Shown here: piece after piece, positions 26,162 to 34,538 of the stretch
Position numbering within the stretch: position 1 is the stretch's first letter
How the letters are laid out: each line of letters opens with the position of its first letter
Source: Phytoactinopolyspora alkaliphila
GTDB lineage: Bacteria > Actinomycetota > Actinomycetes > Jiangellales > Jiangellaceae
DNA length: 64,000 nucleotides
Assembly (NCBI RefSeq): GCF_010550695.1
Contig: NZ_JAAGOB010000003.1
Location: 310,001-374,000, forward strand
Reading direction: 5' to 3'
Translations under genes and position numbers: made by a program
The notes under the pieces: generated by a model
Seen by the model: the letters and a program-made list of their open reading frames with translations, nothing else
Database searches by the model: none
What the model was told of the DNA's origin: nothing

Positions 26162-26986
26162 TTAGGGGAGGCGGGCGACAATCGCGGCGAGCAGCGATCC
26201 GATCCGGGGCGCGGCGGCACGGCCGGCCTCGAGTACCTCGGCGTGGCTGAGGGGCTGTGGGCTGATGCCGGCGGCGAGATTGGTCACCAGGGAGATCCCG
26301 AGCACCTCGACACCGGCCTCCCTCGCGGCGATCGCCTCCAGCGCTGTGGACATGCCGACCAGGTCGCCACCGCCACGTTTCGCGAACTGGATCTCTGCGG
26401 GCGTCTCGTAGTGCGGGCCGGGAAACTGGACGTAGACGCCTTCGGGCAACCCGGCGTCCACCTCGCGGGCCACCGCGCGTAGGCGCGACGAGTACAGGTC
26501 GGTGAGGTCCACGAACGTGGCGCCCTCGAGCGGGGACGTGGCGGTCAGGTTGATGTGGTCGCTGATCAGGACCGGTGTGCCAGGAGGCCACTCCAGACGC
26601 AGGCCGCCGCAGCCGTTCGTCAGCACCAGCGTGGAGACCCCGGCAGCCGCAGCCGTCCGGACGCCGTGGACGACGGCCCGCACCCCGCGGCCTTCGTACA
26701 GGTGAGTGCGGGCGCCGAGAACGAGCGCGTGCCGGCCGGTGTCGCCGATCCGGATGGACCGGATGGTGCCGACATGACCGGCCACGGCCGGCCGGCTGAA
26801 ACCGGGGACGTCGGCGCTGGGGAGCTCGGCCACCGTCTCGCCGATCAGTTCCGCGGCTCCGCCCCAGCCGGAGCCCAGGACGAGGGCGACGTCGTGCCGC
26901 TCGATTCCGGTGGCTTCGGCGATATGGCGCGCTGCCTGATCCGCAGCGGCCTGAGGGTCGGCTGCGAGAGTCACGTTCTCGTCCAC
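26162..26986 (-). CDS. punA: Purine nucleoside phosphorylase (trimeric type)
   Basis: Phosphorolyses inosine/guanosine and deoxy forms to base plus (deoxy)ribose-1-phosphate. The 274-residue chain has the trimeric PNP signature: LVLGSGWGG (phosphate Ser), GARTHLYEG (phosphate-binding loop and His), LTNGCGGL, FPGPHYETPAE and the purine-site segment VGMSTALEAIAAREAGVEVLGISLVTNLAAG. Mycobacterial homologues are often named deoD. The ATG at 26986 begins MDENVTLAADPQAAAD. The gene lies upstream of the PGM2-like mutase, so ribose-1-phosphate could be passed on. The gap of 150 bases to the mutase holds a palindrome. Confidence 0.95.
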   Translation of the reverse strand: MDENVTLAADPQAAADQAARHIAEATGIERHDVALVLGSGWGGAAELIGETVAELPSADVPGFSRPAVAGHVGTIRSIRIGDTGRHALVLGARTHLYEGRGVRAVVHGVRTAAAAGVSTLVLTNGCGGLRLEWPPGTPVLISDHINLTATSPLEGATFVDLTDLYSSRLRAVAREVDAGLPEGVYVQFPGPHYETPAEIQFAKRGGGDLVGMSTALEAIAAREAGVEVLGISLVTNLAAGISPQPLSHAEVLEAGRAAAPRIGSLLAAIVARLP

Positions 26987-27181
26987 CGGGTGACTGTATC
27001 GCGCTCGGGGACAGCCCCGAGGCCTCCTCAGGGTCGCTCATTCCGCGGTCCTGCGGCCGCGCGCGGAGAGGTCAGCCCGTGGGGTGACGGCCGGCGCAGG
27101 CGAATACACCCGTGGGCAGACGCTAACGCCGCCGTATTCACGCAGAGTAGTGGATGTCCACGACTGATCGAGGAGGACGTC

Positions 27182-27550
27182 ATGGCCATCCACGCCACCG
27201 CTGTCATCCCGGGTGAGCGACGCGCCGCCACGAGCCGGCCGCGTCGTCTCACCGATGTGCTGTCCGCCCGCGCCGCATGGGCCGCCCGGCGGGTGCGGTT
27301 CCGGCTGGACCGCTTGCTGGTCCGGATTCCGGAGGTGGACGCCGACCCGGCGTCGGTGCAGCGCATTCTCGTCGAGATCGGCCGGCTCGAAGCACGGTAT
27401 GCGACCGGCCGCTGGCACCCGCGGGCCACCCGCGCCCTGACGTCGTTCCAGCGCGAGCTCGGCCTGCGCACCGATGGCGTGGCCGATCGCGCCACCGTGC
27501 ACGCCCTGGCCCGGGCGTGGCACTCGTCGTCGCGATGGGGAGTAAGCTAG
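27182..27550 (+). CDS. Small peptidoglycan-binding-like protein
   Basis: A 122-residue protein whose C-terminal half (ASVQRILVEIGRLEARYATGRWHPRATRALTSFQRELGLRTDGVADRATVHALARAW) matches the PG_binding_1 repeat pattern: short helix, RATRALTSFQRELGLRTDGVADRATVHAL. There is no signal peptide; the N-terminus is Arg-rich (GERRAATSRPRRLTDVLSARAAWAARRVRF). The ATG at 27182 has GAGGAGG seven bases upstream, a strong site that supports a real gene. The frame is open upstream but antisense to punA. It could be cytoplasmic, or exported by an unrecognised route. Confidence 0.7.
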   Translation: MAIHATAVIPGERRAATSRPRRLTDVLSARAAWAARRVRFRLDRLLVRIPEVDADPASVQRILVEIGRLEARYATGRWHPRATRALTSFQRELGLRTDGVADRATVHALARAWHSSSRWGVS

Positions 27551-27612
27551 ACGGGGAACCGGTTTCTCATCGTAGCGGCCGGTGCTGACCCCGAACGTGC
27601 GAAGGAGTGGGT

Positions 27613-29130
27613 ATGACCGCTGGCGGGCGAGTGCTCAAGCTCCGGCCGGACGACTCCGTGGCGGTGACGCTCGACGGCTTACCACCGGGTGCGCCGCTCT
27701 CCCTGGGCGACGACGACGCCGCTCTCGCAGCCCGGGAGGCCGTCCCCCCTGGCCACAAGTTCGCCGTCGTCGCCGTTGCCCAAGGTGCCCCAGTCACCAA
27801 GTACGGCCAGGTGATTGGGTACGCCACCCGGCCCATCGCCGCGGGGGAGCACGTCCACGTGCACAACGTCGGCTTCGCCGACACTGACGACGCCCGGATC
27901 ACCACCGGTGGGGTGGCCGCCCCCGATCCCGTCGAACCCGAGACCTTCCAGGGCATCGTCCGGCCCGACGGCCGGATCGCCACCCGCAACTACGTCGGCA
28001 TCATCACCTCGGTCAACTGTTCGGCCACCGTGGCGAAGCTCGTCGCCGAGAGGGTCCGGGCCTCCGGGATGCTCGCGGCCCATCCCAGTGTTGACGGCGT
28101 CGTCGCCATCACCCACCAGACCGGCTGCGGCCTCGCCTCCGACGGCGAGGGCCTGGAGCTCCTGCGGCGGACCTTGTCCGGATACGCCAGGCATCCGAAC
28201 TTCGGCGGCCTGGTCGTCGTCGGGCTCGGCTGCGAGGTCAATCAGATCGCTGAACTGGAACTCCCCACGAACACAGCCATCACCAGCATGACCATCCAGG
28301 ACGCGGGCGGCACCGCCGCCGCGGTCCGGGCCGGCGTCGAAGGCGTCGGCGTGCTGCTGGAGAAGATGGATGTCGAGCGGCAACCCGTGCCGGTGTCGGA
28401 GCTCATCCTCGGTCTGGAATGCGGCGGATCCGACGGCTACTCCGGCATCACCGCCAACCCGGCGCTCGGTGTGGCGGCCGACCTGCTCGTTGCCCGCGGC
28501 GGCACCGCCGTGCTCGGCGAGACTCCGGAGATCTACGGCGCCGAGCACCTGCTCGCCGAACGAGCGATCGACGACGACGTCGCCGCCCGGCTCCTGGAAC
28601 GGATCGCCTGGTGGCGCGACTACACCGCTAAACACGGCGGCAGCCTGGACAACAACCCGTCGCCGGGCAACAAAGACGGCGGCATCAGCACCATTCTGGA
28701 GAAGTCCCTCGGCGCGGTCGCCAAGTCCGGCACCACCCCGCTCACCGACGTGCGGCTGTTCGCCGAGCCGATCACCGCCAAGGGCCTCGTCTTCATGGAC
28801 ACCCCCGGATACGACCCCGTCTCCGTGACCGGCATGGTGGCCGGAGGCGCCAACGTCGTCTGCTTCACCACCGGTCGCGGCTCGGTCTACGGGTGCAAAC
28901 CGGTACCGAGCCTCAAACTCGCCACCAACTCCGAGATGTACCGGCGCATGTCCGAAGACATGGACATCAACTGTGGTGTCATCGCCGACGGCGAGGCAAG
29001 CGTCCAGGAGGCCGGCCAGACGATCTTCGACCGCATCGTCGCGACCGCCTCGGGTGAGCAGACCGCCAGCGAGATTCTGGGCTTCGGAGACGAGGAGTTC
29101 GCCCCCTGGCAGCTGGGTGCCGTGATGTGA
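27613..29130 (+). CDS. UxaA-family altronate/galactarate dehydratase
   Basis: A 505-residue member of the UxaA/GarD dehydratase family: an N-terminal SAF domain (VLKLRPDDSVAVTLDGLPPG, PVTKYGQVIGYATRPIAAGEHVHVHNV) fused to the catalytic domain (YVGIITSVNCSATVAKLVAERV, HQTGCGLASDGEGLELLRRTL, GLECGGSDGYSGITANPALG, DNNPSPGNKDGGISTILEKSLG). Altronate dehydratase makes 2-keto-3-deoxygluconate from D-altronate. No other uronate or aldarate genes are nearby, so the substrate may differ. ATG 27613 is preferred over GTG 27607 because AAGGAG (27602-27607) is correctly spaced for the former. Confidence 0.9.
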   Translation: MTAGGRVLKLRPDDSVAVTLDGLPPGAPLSLGDDDAALAAREAVPPGHKFAVVAVAQGAPVTKYGQVIGYATRPIAAGEHVHVHNVGFADTDDARITTGGVAAPDPVEPETFQGIVRPDGRIATRNYVGIITSVNCSATVAKLVAERVRASGMLAAHPSVDGVVAITHQTGCGLASDGEGLELLRRTLSGYARHPNFGGLVVVGLGCEVNQIAELELPTNTAITSMTIQDAGGTAAAVRAGVEGVGVLLEKMDVERQPVPVSELILGLECGGSDGYSGITANPALGVAADLLVARGGTAVLGETPEIYGAEHLLAERAIDDDVAARLLERIAWWRDYTAKHGGSLDNNPSPGNKDGGISTILEKSLGAVAKSGTTPLTDVRLFAEPITAKGLVFMDTPGYDPVSVTGMVAGGANVVCFTTGRGSVYGCKPVPSLKLATNSEMYRRMSEDMDINCGVIADGEASVQEAGQTIFDRIVATASGEQTASEILGFGDEEFAPWQLGAVM

Positions 29131-29714
29131 GACCGGCCAAGGCAGGCGGGCGGGAGCCCGGCCGTGCGCTACGCCTGCGTCGGGCCGTCGTGTGGCGTCG
29201 GGTCGTCGTCGGGCGTCGCGTCGTGACGCCTTTTGCTCGTCCTGACTACTTGCAGTCGTGCCTTAGTCCCGGATCTGGCTCCATGGCGCGATGGAAGGGC
29301 GTCAGGACGACAAAATGGGGTCAGGAGACGCGTCGATGTTCTCTGATCGGCTCGGTTTCCGCACCGGCGCCGGCCAAGACGCACACAGCAATCTTCACGT
29401 CTGCTCGGTACGAGACTTCACCGGCTGTTCTTCACACAAGGATCTTCACAGCCGGCGTGGGATCAGCCGTGTTGATCTGGACGGCGAACGGCGGCCCTCC
29501 CTCACACGGCTCGTCGCGCGGTTGTCCGGGTATGGCGTAGAGCGGTCAAGGTTCACACGGCTGTTGACACGAGGCTGCTATGAGCGGCCGGGATGCACAC
29601 CGAGATCTCACCCTGTGCAGGCTGCGCCCCTGTAATGCGCCAGCCACGCTGAGCAACGGGCTGGCCGCGCTCAGCAAACGGCCGCCGTGCCCCGGGTGGC
29701 CACCATGCGGGACA
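29131..29714. repeat. 584-base non-coding spacer with repeat families B and C
   Basis: No credible gene is visible. The left part (29160-29330) repeats TCGTCG/GGCGTCG motifs and carries CGTCCTGACTACTTGCAGTC (29238-29257) with inverted GGCGTCAGGACG (29298-29309), matching the spacer at 8187-8521. The right part (29380-29580) carries several TCTTCAC or TTCACAC boxes (for example 29390-29398, 29429-29437 and 29442-29450) like those after ppc at 50675-50795. The long stretch suggests repeated insertion of small elements. Confidence 0.65.
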
Positions 29715-29723
29715 ATGGCGGGC

Positions 29724-31094
29724 GTGACACGTGTGGTGATTCTTGGTGGCGGTCCGGGCGGATATGAGGCGGCCCTGGTGGCCGCGCAGCTGGGCGCGGA
29801 GGTGACCCTCGTCGACCGGGACGGGGTGGGCGGCTCGACGGTGCTCACCGACTGTGTCCCCAGCAAGACGCTCATCGCCACGGCCGAGGTGGCCACCGAG
29901 GCCGGTGAGTCCGGAGAGCTCGGTATCGCGATCGGCGACGACGTCGGGGTGGACCTGGCCCGCGTCAACGGCAGGGTGCGCAAGCTGGCGCTGGCGCAGT
30001 CGGCCGACACGACCGCCAGCGTGGAGCGCGCGGGCGTGCGGATCGTGCGCGGGACCGGTCGGCTGGCCCCGGGGGACCGGGTCGTCGTCGATCTTCACGA
30101 CGGCGGGACGGACGAGTTCGTCTCCGACGTCGCTCTGATCGCCACCGGTGCGCGGCCGCGGATACTGCCCGACGCCCAGCCCGACGGTGAGCGGATCCTG
30201 ACCTGGGAACAGGTCTACGATCTCGACGAGCTACCTGAACGGCTCGTCGTCGTCGGATCGGGCGTCACCGGCGCGGAGTTCGCCAGCGCGTACAACGCGC
30301 TCGGCTCCGACGTCGTGCTCGTCTCCTCCCGCGACCGTGTGCTGCCCGGTGAGGATGCGGACGCCGCACTGGTGCTCCAGGACGTCTTCGCCCGTCGCGG
30401 CCTCACGGTCATGTCCAAGTCGCGGGCGGCATCGGTGAAGCGGGACGGCGACGGTGTCGTAGTGACCCTGTCCGACGGACGCACGGTCGAGGGATCACAT
30501 TGCCTGATGGCCGTCGGCTCGGTGCCGAACACAGAGGATCTCGGCCTGCAGGACTGCGGGATCGCGGTGGACGACGGCGGCTTCGTCACCGTCGACCGCG
30601 TTTCCCGCACATCCGCCCGCGGTGTCTACGCCGCCGGAGACTGCACCGGTGTGCTGATGCTCGCTTCGGTGGCCGCGATGCAAGGCCGCACCGCCATGTG
30701 GCATGCGCTGGGCGACGCCGTACGCCCGCTGGATCTGAAGACAGTGGCAGCGAACGTCTTCACCTCGCCAGAGATCGCCACGGTCGGGTGGAGCAGCGCC
30801 GCGGTCGAGGCCGGCGAGATCGACGCCCGCACTGTCAAACTGCCCCTCGCCACGAACGCGCGGGCGAAGATGCAGGGTATCCACGACGGCTTCATCAAGC
30901 TGTTCTGCCGGCCCGGCACCGGCATCGTCGTGGGCGGCGTCGTCGTCGCTCCCCGCGCGAGCGAGCTGATCCACCCGATCTCGCTGGCCGTCGAGGCATC
31001 CGTCACCGTCGACCAGCTCGCGCGGGCATTCACCGTGTACCCCTCGTTGTCTGGTTCCGTGGCCGAGGCGGCCCGCCAGCTTCATCTGCACTGA
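29724..31094 (+). CDS. lpdA: LpdA-type NAD(P)H:quinone oxidoreductase (flavoprotein)
   Basis: A 456-residue flavoprotein disulfide reductase family member. FAD motif VVILGGGPGGYEAALVA, NAD motif LVVVGSGVTGAEFASAYNALG, and FAD Asp in GVYAAGDCTG. The redox-active cysteine pair is not intact: the canonical GGTCxxxGC reads GGSTVLTDC, leaving only Cys44. The same loss, and long stretches such as ARPRILPDAQPDGERILTW, are shared (from memory) with M. tuberculosis LpdA (Rv3303c), reported to reduce quinones rather than lipoamide. GTG 29724 gives MTRVVIL; ATG 29715 is three codons upstream and equally possible. Confidence 0.9.
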   Translation: MTRVVILGGGPGGYEAALVAAQLGAEVTLVDRDGVGGSTVLTDCVPSKTLIATAEVATEAGESGELGIAIGDDVGVDLARVNGRVRKLALAQSADTTASVERAGVRIVRGTGRLAPGDRVVVDLHDGGTDEFVSDVALIATGARPRILPDAQPDGERILTWEQVYDLDELPERLVVVGSGVTGAEFASAYNALGSDVVLVSSRDRVLPGEDADAALVLQDVFARRGLTVMSKSRAASVKRDGDGVVVTLSDGRTVEGSHCLMAVGSVPNTEDLGLQDCGIAVDDGGFVTVDRVSRTSARGVYAAGDCTGVLMLASVAAMQGRTAMWHALGDAVRPLDLKTVAANVFTSPEIATVGWSSAAVEAGEIDARTVKLPLATNARAKMQGIHDGFIKLFCRPGTGIVVGGVVVAPRASELIHPISLAVEASVTVDQLARAFTVYPSLSGSVAEAARQLHLH

Positions 31095-31208
31095 CGTCCG
31101 GTTGTCCCGTTGACTCTTCTGGCTCCGGTGCAATAATTCTCGACACCGGGACCTCGTGAGCCCATACGGGATACTGGGGTTTCGGTGGGGGGAAGCCAGG
31201 GGGCGCCA

Positions 31209-32837
31209 GTGACCGAAGTCCTGCCAGAGGCACGAGAGGCTTACCGACGCCGGGAGTGGCGACGCGCGGAAGAGCTGTTCACCGCCGCGGAGGGGCTCGC
31301 TGAGCTGGACGCTGACGACCTGCACGCGTTCGCGGACGCGTCCTGGTGGCTGGGCCACATCGACGAATCACTCGGCGTCAGCTCGCGCGCCTACAGACGA
31401 TATATCGACGAACACCACCCGCGGCCGGCCGCGATGGAGGCACTGAATCTGGCCTATTACCTGGCGCTGCGCGGAGACGTATCGGCAGCGTCCGGTTGGC
31501 TGGGCCGAGCCGTCAGACTGCTGGCCCACGAGACCGACTGTCCTGAGCAGGCGTTCCTCGTGTACGCCCGGGACGTCGAGTTCGCCTTGGACGGCCCGGA
31601 CCTCGACAGCGTCCTTGCGGCCGCCCAGGCCGTGATCGAGGCCGGGGTCCGCCACGACGAGCCGACTCTCGTCGCTCTCGGGCTGACCGGCCGTGGCCGC
31701 GGCCTGATCCGGCAGGGGAAGGTCGCCGCCGGTATGGCGGCGCTCGACGAAGCGATGACGTCGTCGTTGCGCGATGGACTATCCCCGGATTGGGTCGGAA
31801 ACGTCTATTGCAACCTGATGAGCGCGTGTTATGAGGTCGCCGATGTGCGGCGGGCGCGCGAGTGGACCGAGGCAGCAGTGCAATGGGTCGATTCGTTCTC
31901 GGCCGCAGTGCTGTTCGCGGGGATCTGCCGGGTACATCGCTCGCAGGTCTTGCAGAGCTCCGGGGCATGGGAGGAGGCGGAAGTCGAGGCGCTGCGAGTC
32001 TGCACCGACGTCGAGCACATGGCGGTGGGCACCGCGGCGGAAGCCCACTACCAGGTGGGTGATCTCCGGCGACTCCGGGGAGACTTCGCCGGCGCTCACG
32101 AGGCATACAGCCGTTCACATGAACTGGGCCGAGACCCACAACCGGGGTTGGCGCTCCTGCATCTGGCCGAGGGACGGGTCGAGGCGGCCGCTTCGTCGAT
32201 TCGCTCCGCGCTGATCGCCGAGACGTTGAACCGGCCAGTCCGGGCTCGGCTGTGCGCTGCTCAGGTCGAGATCGCTCTCGCCGCCGACGACGTCGATACC
32301 GCATGCAAGGCCGACGCCGAACTCACGGAGATAGCCTCCGCCTACGGCAGTTCAGGCCTGCTCGCCTTGGCCTTTTTCGTGCATGGCCTGGTGGCGCTGA
32401 AGGACGGCGGAGCCGCAGAGGCGCTCCCGATCCTGCGCGATGCCTGCCGTCGATGGCGGGAGCTCGACGCGCCGTATGAATGTGCCCGGGTCCGCGCTGT
32501 CCTGGCGCAGGTCTACGACGAGCTCGGAGACACCGACGCCGCGGAGGCTGAACGACGAGTCGCCGAAGCGACGTTCGTCCGGCTCGGCGCAGTCCTGGAC
32601 ACGCGGGCGCTGAGCATACGGAAGGGCGGGGCTGCCCTACCGGACGGACTCACCGCGCGAGAGGCAGAGGTCCTCGGGCTCGCCGCCCGTGGGAAATCCA
32701 ACCGGCAGATCGCCACGTCGCTGGTACTGAGCGAGAAGACGGTGGCGCGGCACCTGTCGAATATCTTTACCAAGATCAATGTGTCGTCTCGAACCGAGGC
32801 GGCCGCGTACGCCTTCCAGCACCGCCTCATCCGGTGA
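31209..32837 (+). CDS. LuxR-family transcriptional regulator with TPR-like repeats
   Basis: A 542-residue regulator. The C-terminal 65 residues are a LuxR helix-turn-helix (LTAREAEVLGLAARGKSNRQIATSLVLSEKTVARHLSNIFTKINVSSRTEAAAYAFQH). The rest is helical and TPR-like (REAYRRREWRRAEELF, ALNLAYYLALRGDVSAASGWL, EAHYQVGDLRRLRGDFAGAHEAYSRSHELG); no ATPase or sensor domain is present. The start could be GTG 31209 (AGGGGG five bases upstream, chosen) or GTG 31185. It converges on the FAD oxidase gene. Similar LuxR regulators often control neighbouring oxidoreductases, but convergence makes this less direct here. Confidence 0.85.
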   Translation: MTEVLPEAREAYRRREWRRAEELFTAAEGLAELDADDLHAFADASWWLGHIDESLGVSSRAYRRYIDEHHPRPAAMEALNLAYYLALRGDVSAASGWLGRAVRLLAHETDCPEQAFLVYARDVEFALDGPDLDSVLAAAQAVIEAGVRHDEPTLVALGLTGRGRGLIRQGKVAAGMAALDEAMTSSLRDGLSPDWVGNVYCNLMSACYEVADVRRAREWTEAAVQWVDSFSAAVLFAGICRVHRSQVLQSSGAWEEAEVEALRVCTDVEHMAVGTAAEAHYQVGDLRRLRGDFAGAHEAYSRSHELGRDPQPGLALLHLAEGRVEAAASSIRSALIAETLNRPVRARLCAAQVEIALAADDVDTACKADAELTEIASAYGSSGLLALAFFVHGLVALKDGGAAEALPILRDACRRWRELDAPYECARVRAVLAQVYDELGDTDAAEAERRVAEATFVRLGAVLDTRALSIRKGGAALPDGLTAREAEVLGLAARGKSNRQIATSLVLSEKTVARHLSNIFTKINVSSRTEAAAYAFQHRLIR

Positions 32838-32870
32838 TCCCGGTAATCCCGGTGATCGCCCCTGCTGAAC

Positions 32871-32950
32871 GGTGGAATGGTCTTTCAGCGGTGGAGGGTT
32901 GTGTAGCCCAGGGCGTACAAGACCTTCCACCGCTGAAAGAATCTTCCACC
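32871..32950. terminator. Two-part inverted repeat between convergent luxR and FAD-oxidase genes
   Basis: The inner arm TCTTTCAGCGGTGGA (32881-32895) is the exact reverse complement of 32926-32940; the outer arm GGTGGAA (32871-32877) pairs with TTCCACC (32944-32950). It fills most of the 130-base convergent gap, just before the oxidase stop at 32968. A bidirectional terminator is likely. Confidence 0.7.
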
Positions 32951-32967
32951 AAACCCCCAACTCCCGG

Positions 32968-34374
32968 CTACACGCGGGCGGCTGCTGAGGCGAACAGTCC
33001 GGTCGGGTCGTAGGTGCGAAGAACCTGCTCCACACGGGCGTCTCGTCCGTGGGTAGCCTCGCGCGGCACGTCGTTCTCGCCCTCGAACCCGGCGAAGTTC
33101 ATGTACACGCCGCCCGTGGCGAAGGGCCGCATCGCCTGGAAGAACTCGCGGGCCCAGGTCACAACACGCTCGTCGTCCGCGGGGTCGTCCCATATGCAGT
33201 CGATGCTGAAGTTGAATCGGGCACCCCGATGCGGGTACGCGCTCTCGTCCGGGGACACCCGGTCGATGGCGCCGCCGAGGGTGCGGATGATCGTCAGTGC
33301 CAGCGGCGTCGGCCGCTTCTGGTCGAACGCGATGAATGTGGCGATGGCTTCGTCGGAGAGCTCGTTCATGAAGTGCGATTTGAAATAGTAACGACGGCCG
33401 TCGGGCACCATCGGATCGAGCGCGCTCTGCACCTCGACGTAGGGCACGATGCCGCTCTGGTCGATCATCGGCGTTCCCAACTGGCTGTATGGAGCCAGAG
33501 CCGCGGCGGAGTCCGCCGGATCACCCGCATAGAGCGCCGCGGCGAGGCACATCTTGATCCCGTGCAGCTCCGCCGGAATCGACGGGTCCGGCGGGATCGA
33601 CCAGAGTCCTGCCTCGGGACTGACCGTCTCTGGCGCGCTATGTACGGCGTCGCGCCACTTCCGCAGCACCGACTCGGCTTCCTCATACGGGTAGATCACC
33701 TGTGTGATGGCGGCGTCCGGTCCGAACGGGCGGAGCCCGAACGTGAACGACGTGACGACGCCCAGCCCACGTCCAGCACCCTTGGCTGCCCAGAACAGGT
33801 CCGGGTTCTCCGTCGCGCTGACGTCTCGCAACTCCCCGTCCGCGGTGACGATCTCCATAGAGATGACGTTGTCGCAGGCCAGGCCGTAAGCTCGCTGCAA
33901 CTGGCCCATGCCGCCACCGAGGGTAAGCCCCGCGACGCCGGTGATGGACACCTCGCCGCCGGTGGTCACCAGGCCGTGTGCCTGGGTGGCACGGTCCACG
34001 TCGGCCCACCGGGCGCCTCCCTCGACCCTCGCGGTACACGCGGCGGGGTCGACGGTGACGCTGTTCATGAGGGATAGATCGATCACGAGTCCGTCGTCGC
34101 ACACTGCGCTCCCCGCGACCTGGTGACCACCGCCTCGCACACTGATCTCAGGACGGTAGACGCCCGCGATCCGCACGGCAGCGGCGACATCGTCGGTGTT
34201 GATGCAGCGCACGATCACGGCGGGGTGCCGATCTATGACGCCGTTCCAGACTCGGCGAGCCTCGTCGTACCTGGTGTCTTCGGGGGTGATCACCTCGCCG
34301 GCGACGGCGTCACGCAAGTCACCGATCATGTCGGTGGCGGCGGGTGTTGTCGGGGTGTTCTCAACGGTCGTCAT
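32968..34374 (-). CDS. FAD-dependent oxidase, BBE-like family
   Basis: A 468-residue FAD_binding_4/BBE protein. The FAD-linking His is in VRGGGHQVAGSA, followed by VDLSLMNSVTVDP-type strands and GVAGLTLGGGMGQLQRAYGLACDNV. The second attachment cysteine of bicovalent members (usually CxxVGVAG) is replaced by GEVSITGVAG, so only single covalent attachment is expected. The C-terminus GGVYMNFAGFEGE and VLRTYDPTGLFA fits the berberine-bridge substrate domain. ATG 34374 (MTTVENTPTTP) has GAGGAG upstream; the frame extends to 34449. Substrate (sugar, alkaloid or secondary metabolite) is unknown. Confidence 0.88.
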   Translation of the reverse strand: MTTVENTPTTPAATDMIGDLRDAVAGEVITPEDTRYDEARRVWNGVIDRHPAVIVRCINTDDVAAAVRIAGVYRPEISVRGGGHQVAGSAVCDDGLVIDLSLMNSVTVDPAACTARVEGGARWADVDRATQAHGLVTTGGEVSITGVAGLTLGGGMGQLQRAYGLACDNVISMEIVTADGELRDVSATENPDLFWAAKGAGRGLGVVTSFTFGLRPFGPDAAITQVIYPYEEAESVLRKWRDAVHSAPETVSPEAGLWSIPPDPSIPAELHGIKMCLAAALYAGDPADSAAALAPYSQLGTPMIDQSGIVPYVEVQSALDPMVPDGRRYYFKSHFMNELSDEAIATFIAFDQKRPTPLALTIIRTLGGAIDRVSPDESAYPHRGARFNFSIDCIWDDPADDERVVTWAREFFQAMRPFATGGVYMNFAGFEGENDVPREATHGRDARVEQVLRTYDPTGLFASAAARV

Positions 34375-34538
34375 GGTGGACTCCTCGGTCTCCTTGCCGA
34401 GAGACACTAGGGAGAACACCCTGGACTCATCATCGAAAGAATGGCGCAACCCCGGATCTCGCCGATGGGTAGTTCTTCACACAACCCACGAGGACTGGCG
34501 TGGCGATGTGCGTACCGGCCACCGCCCGGGGGGCGGGC

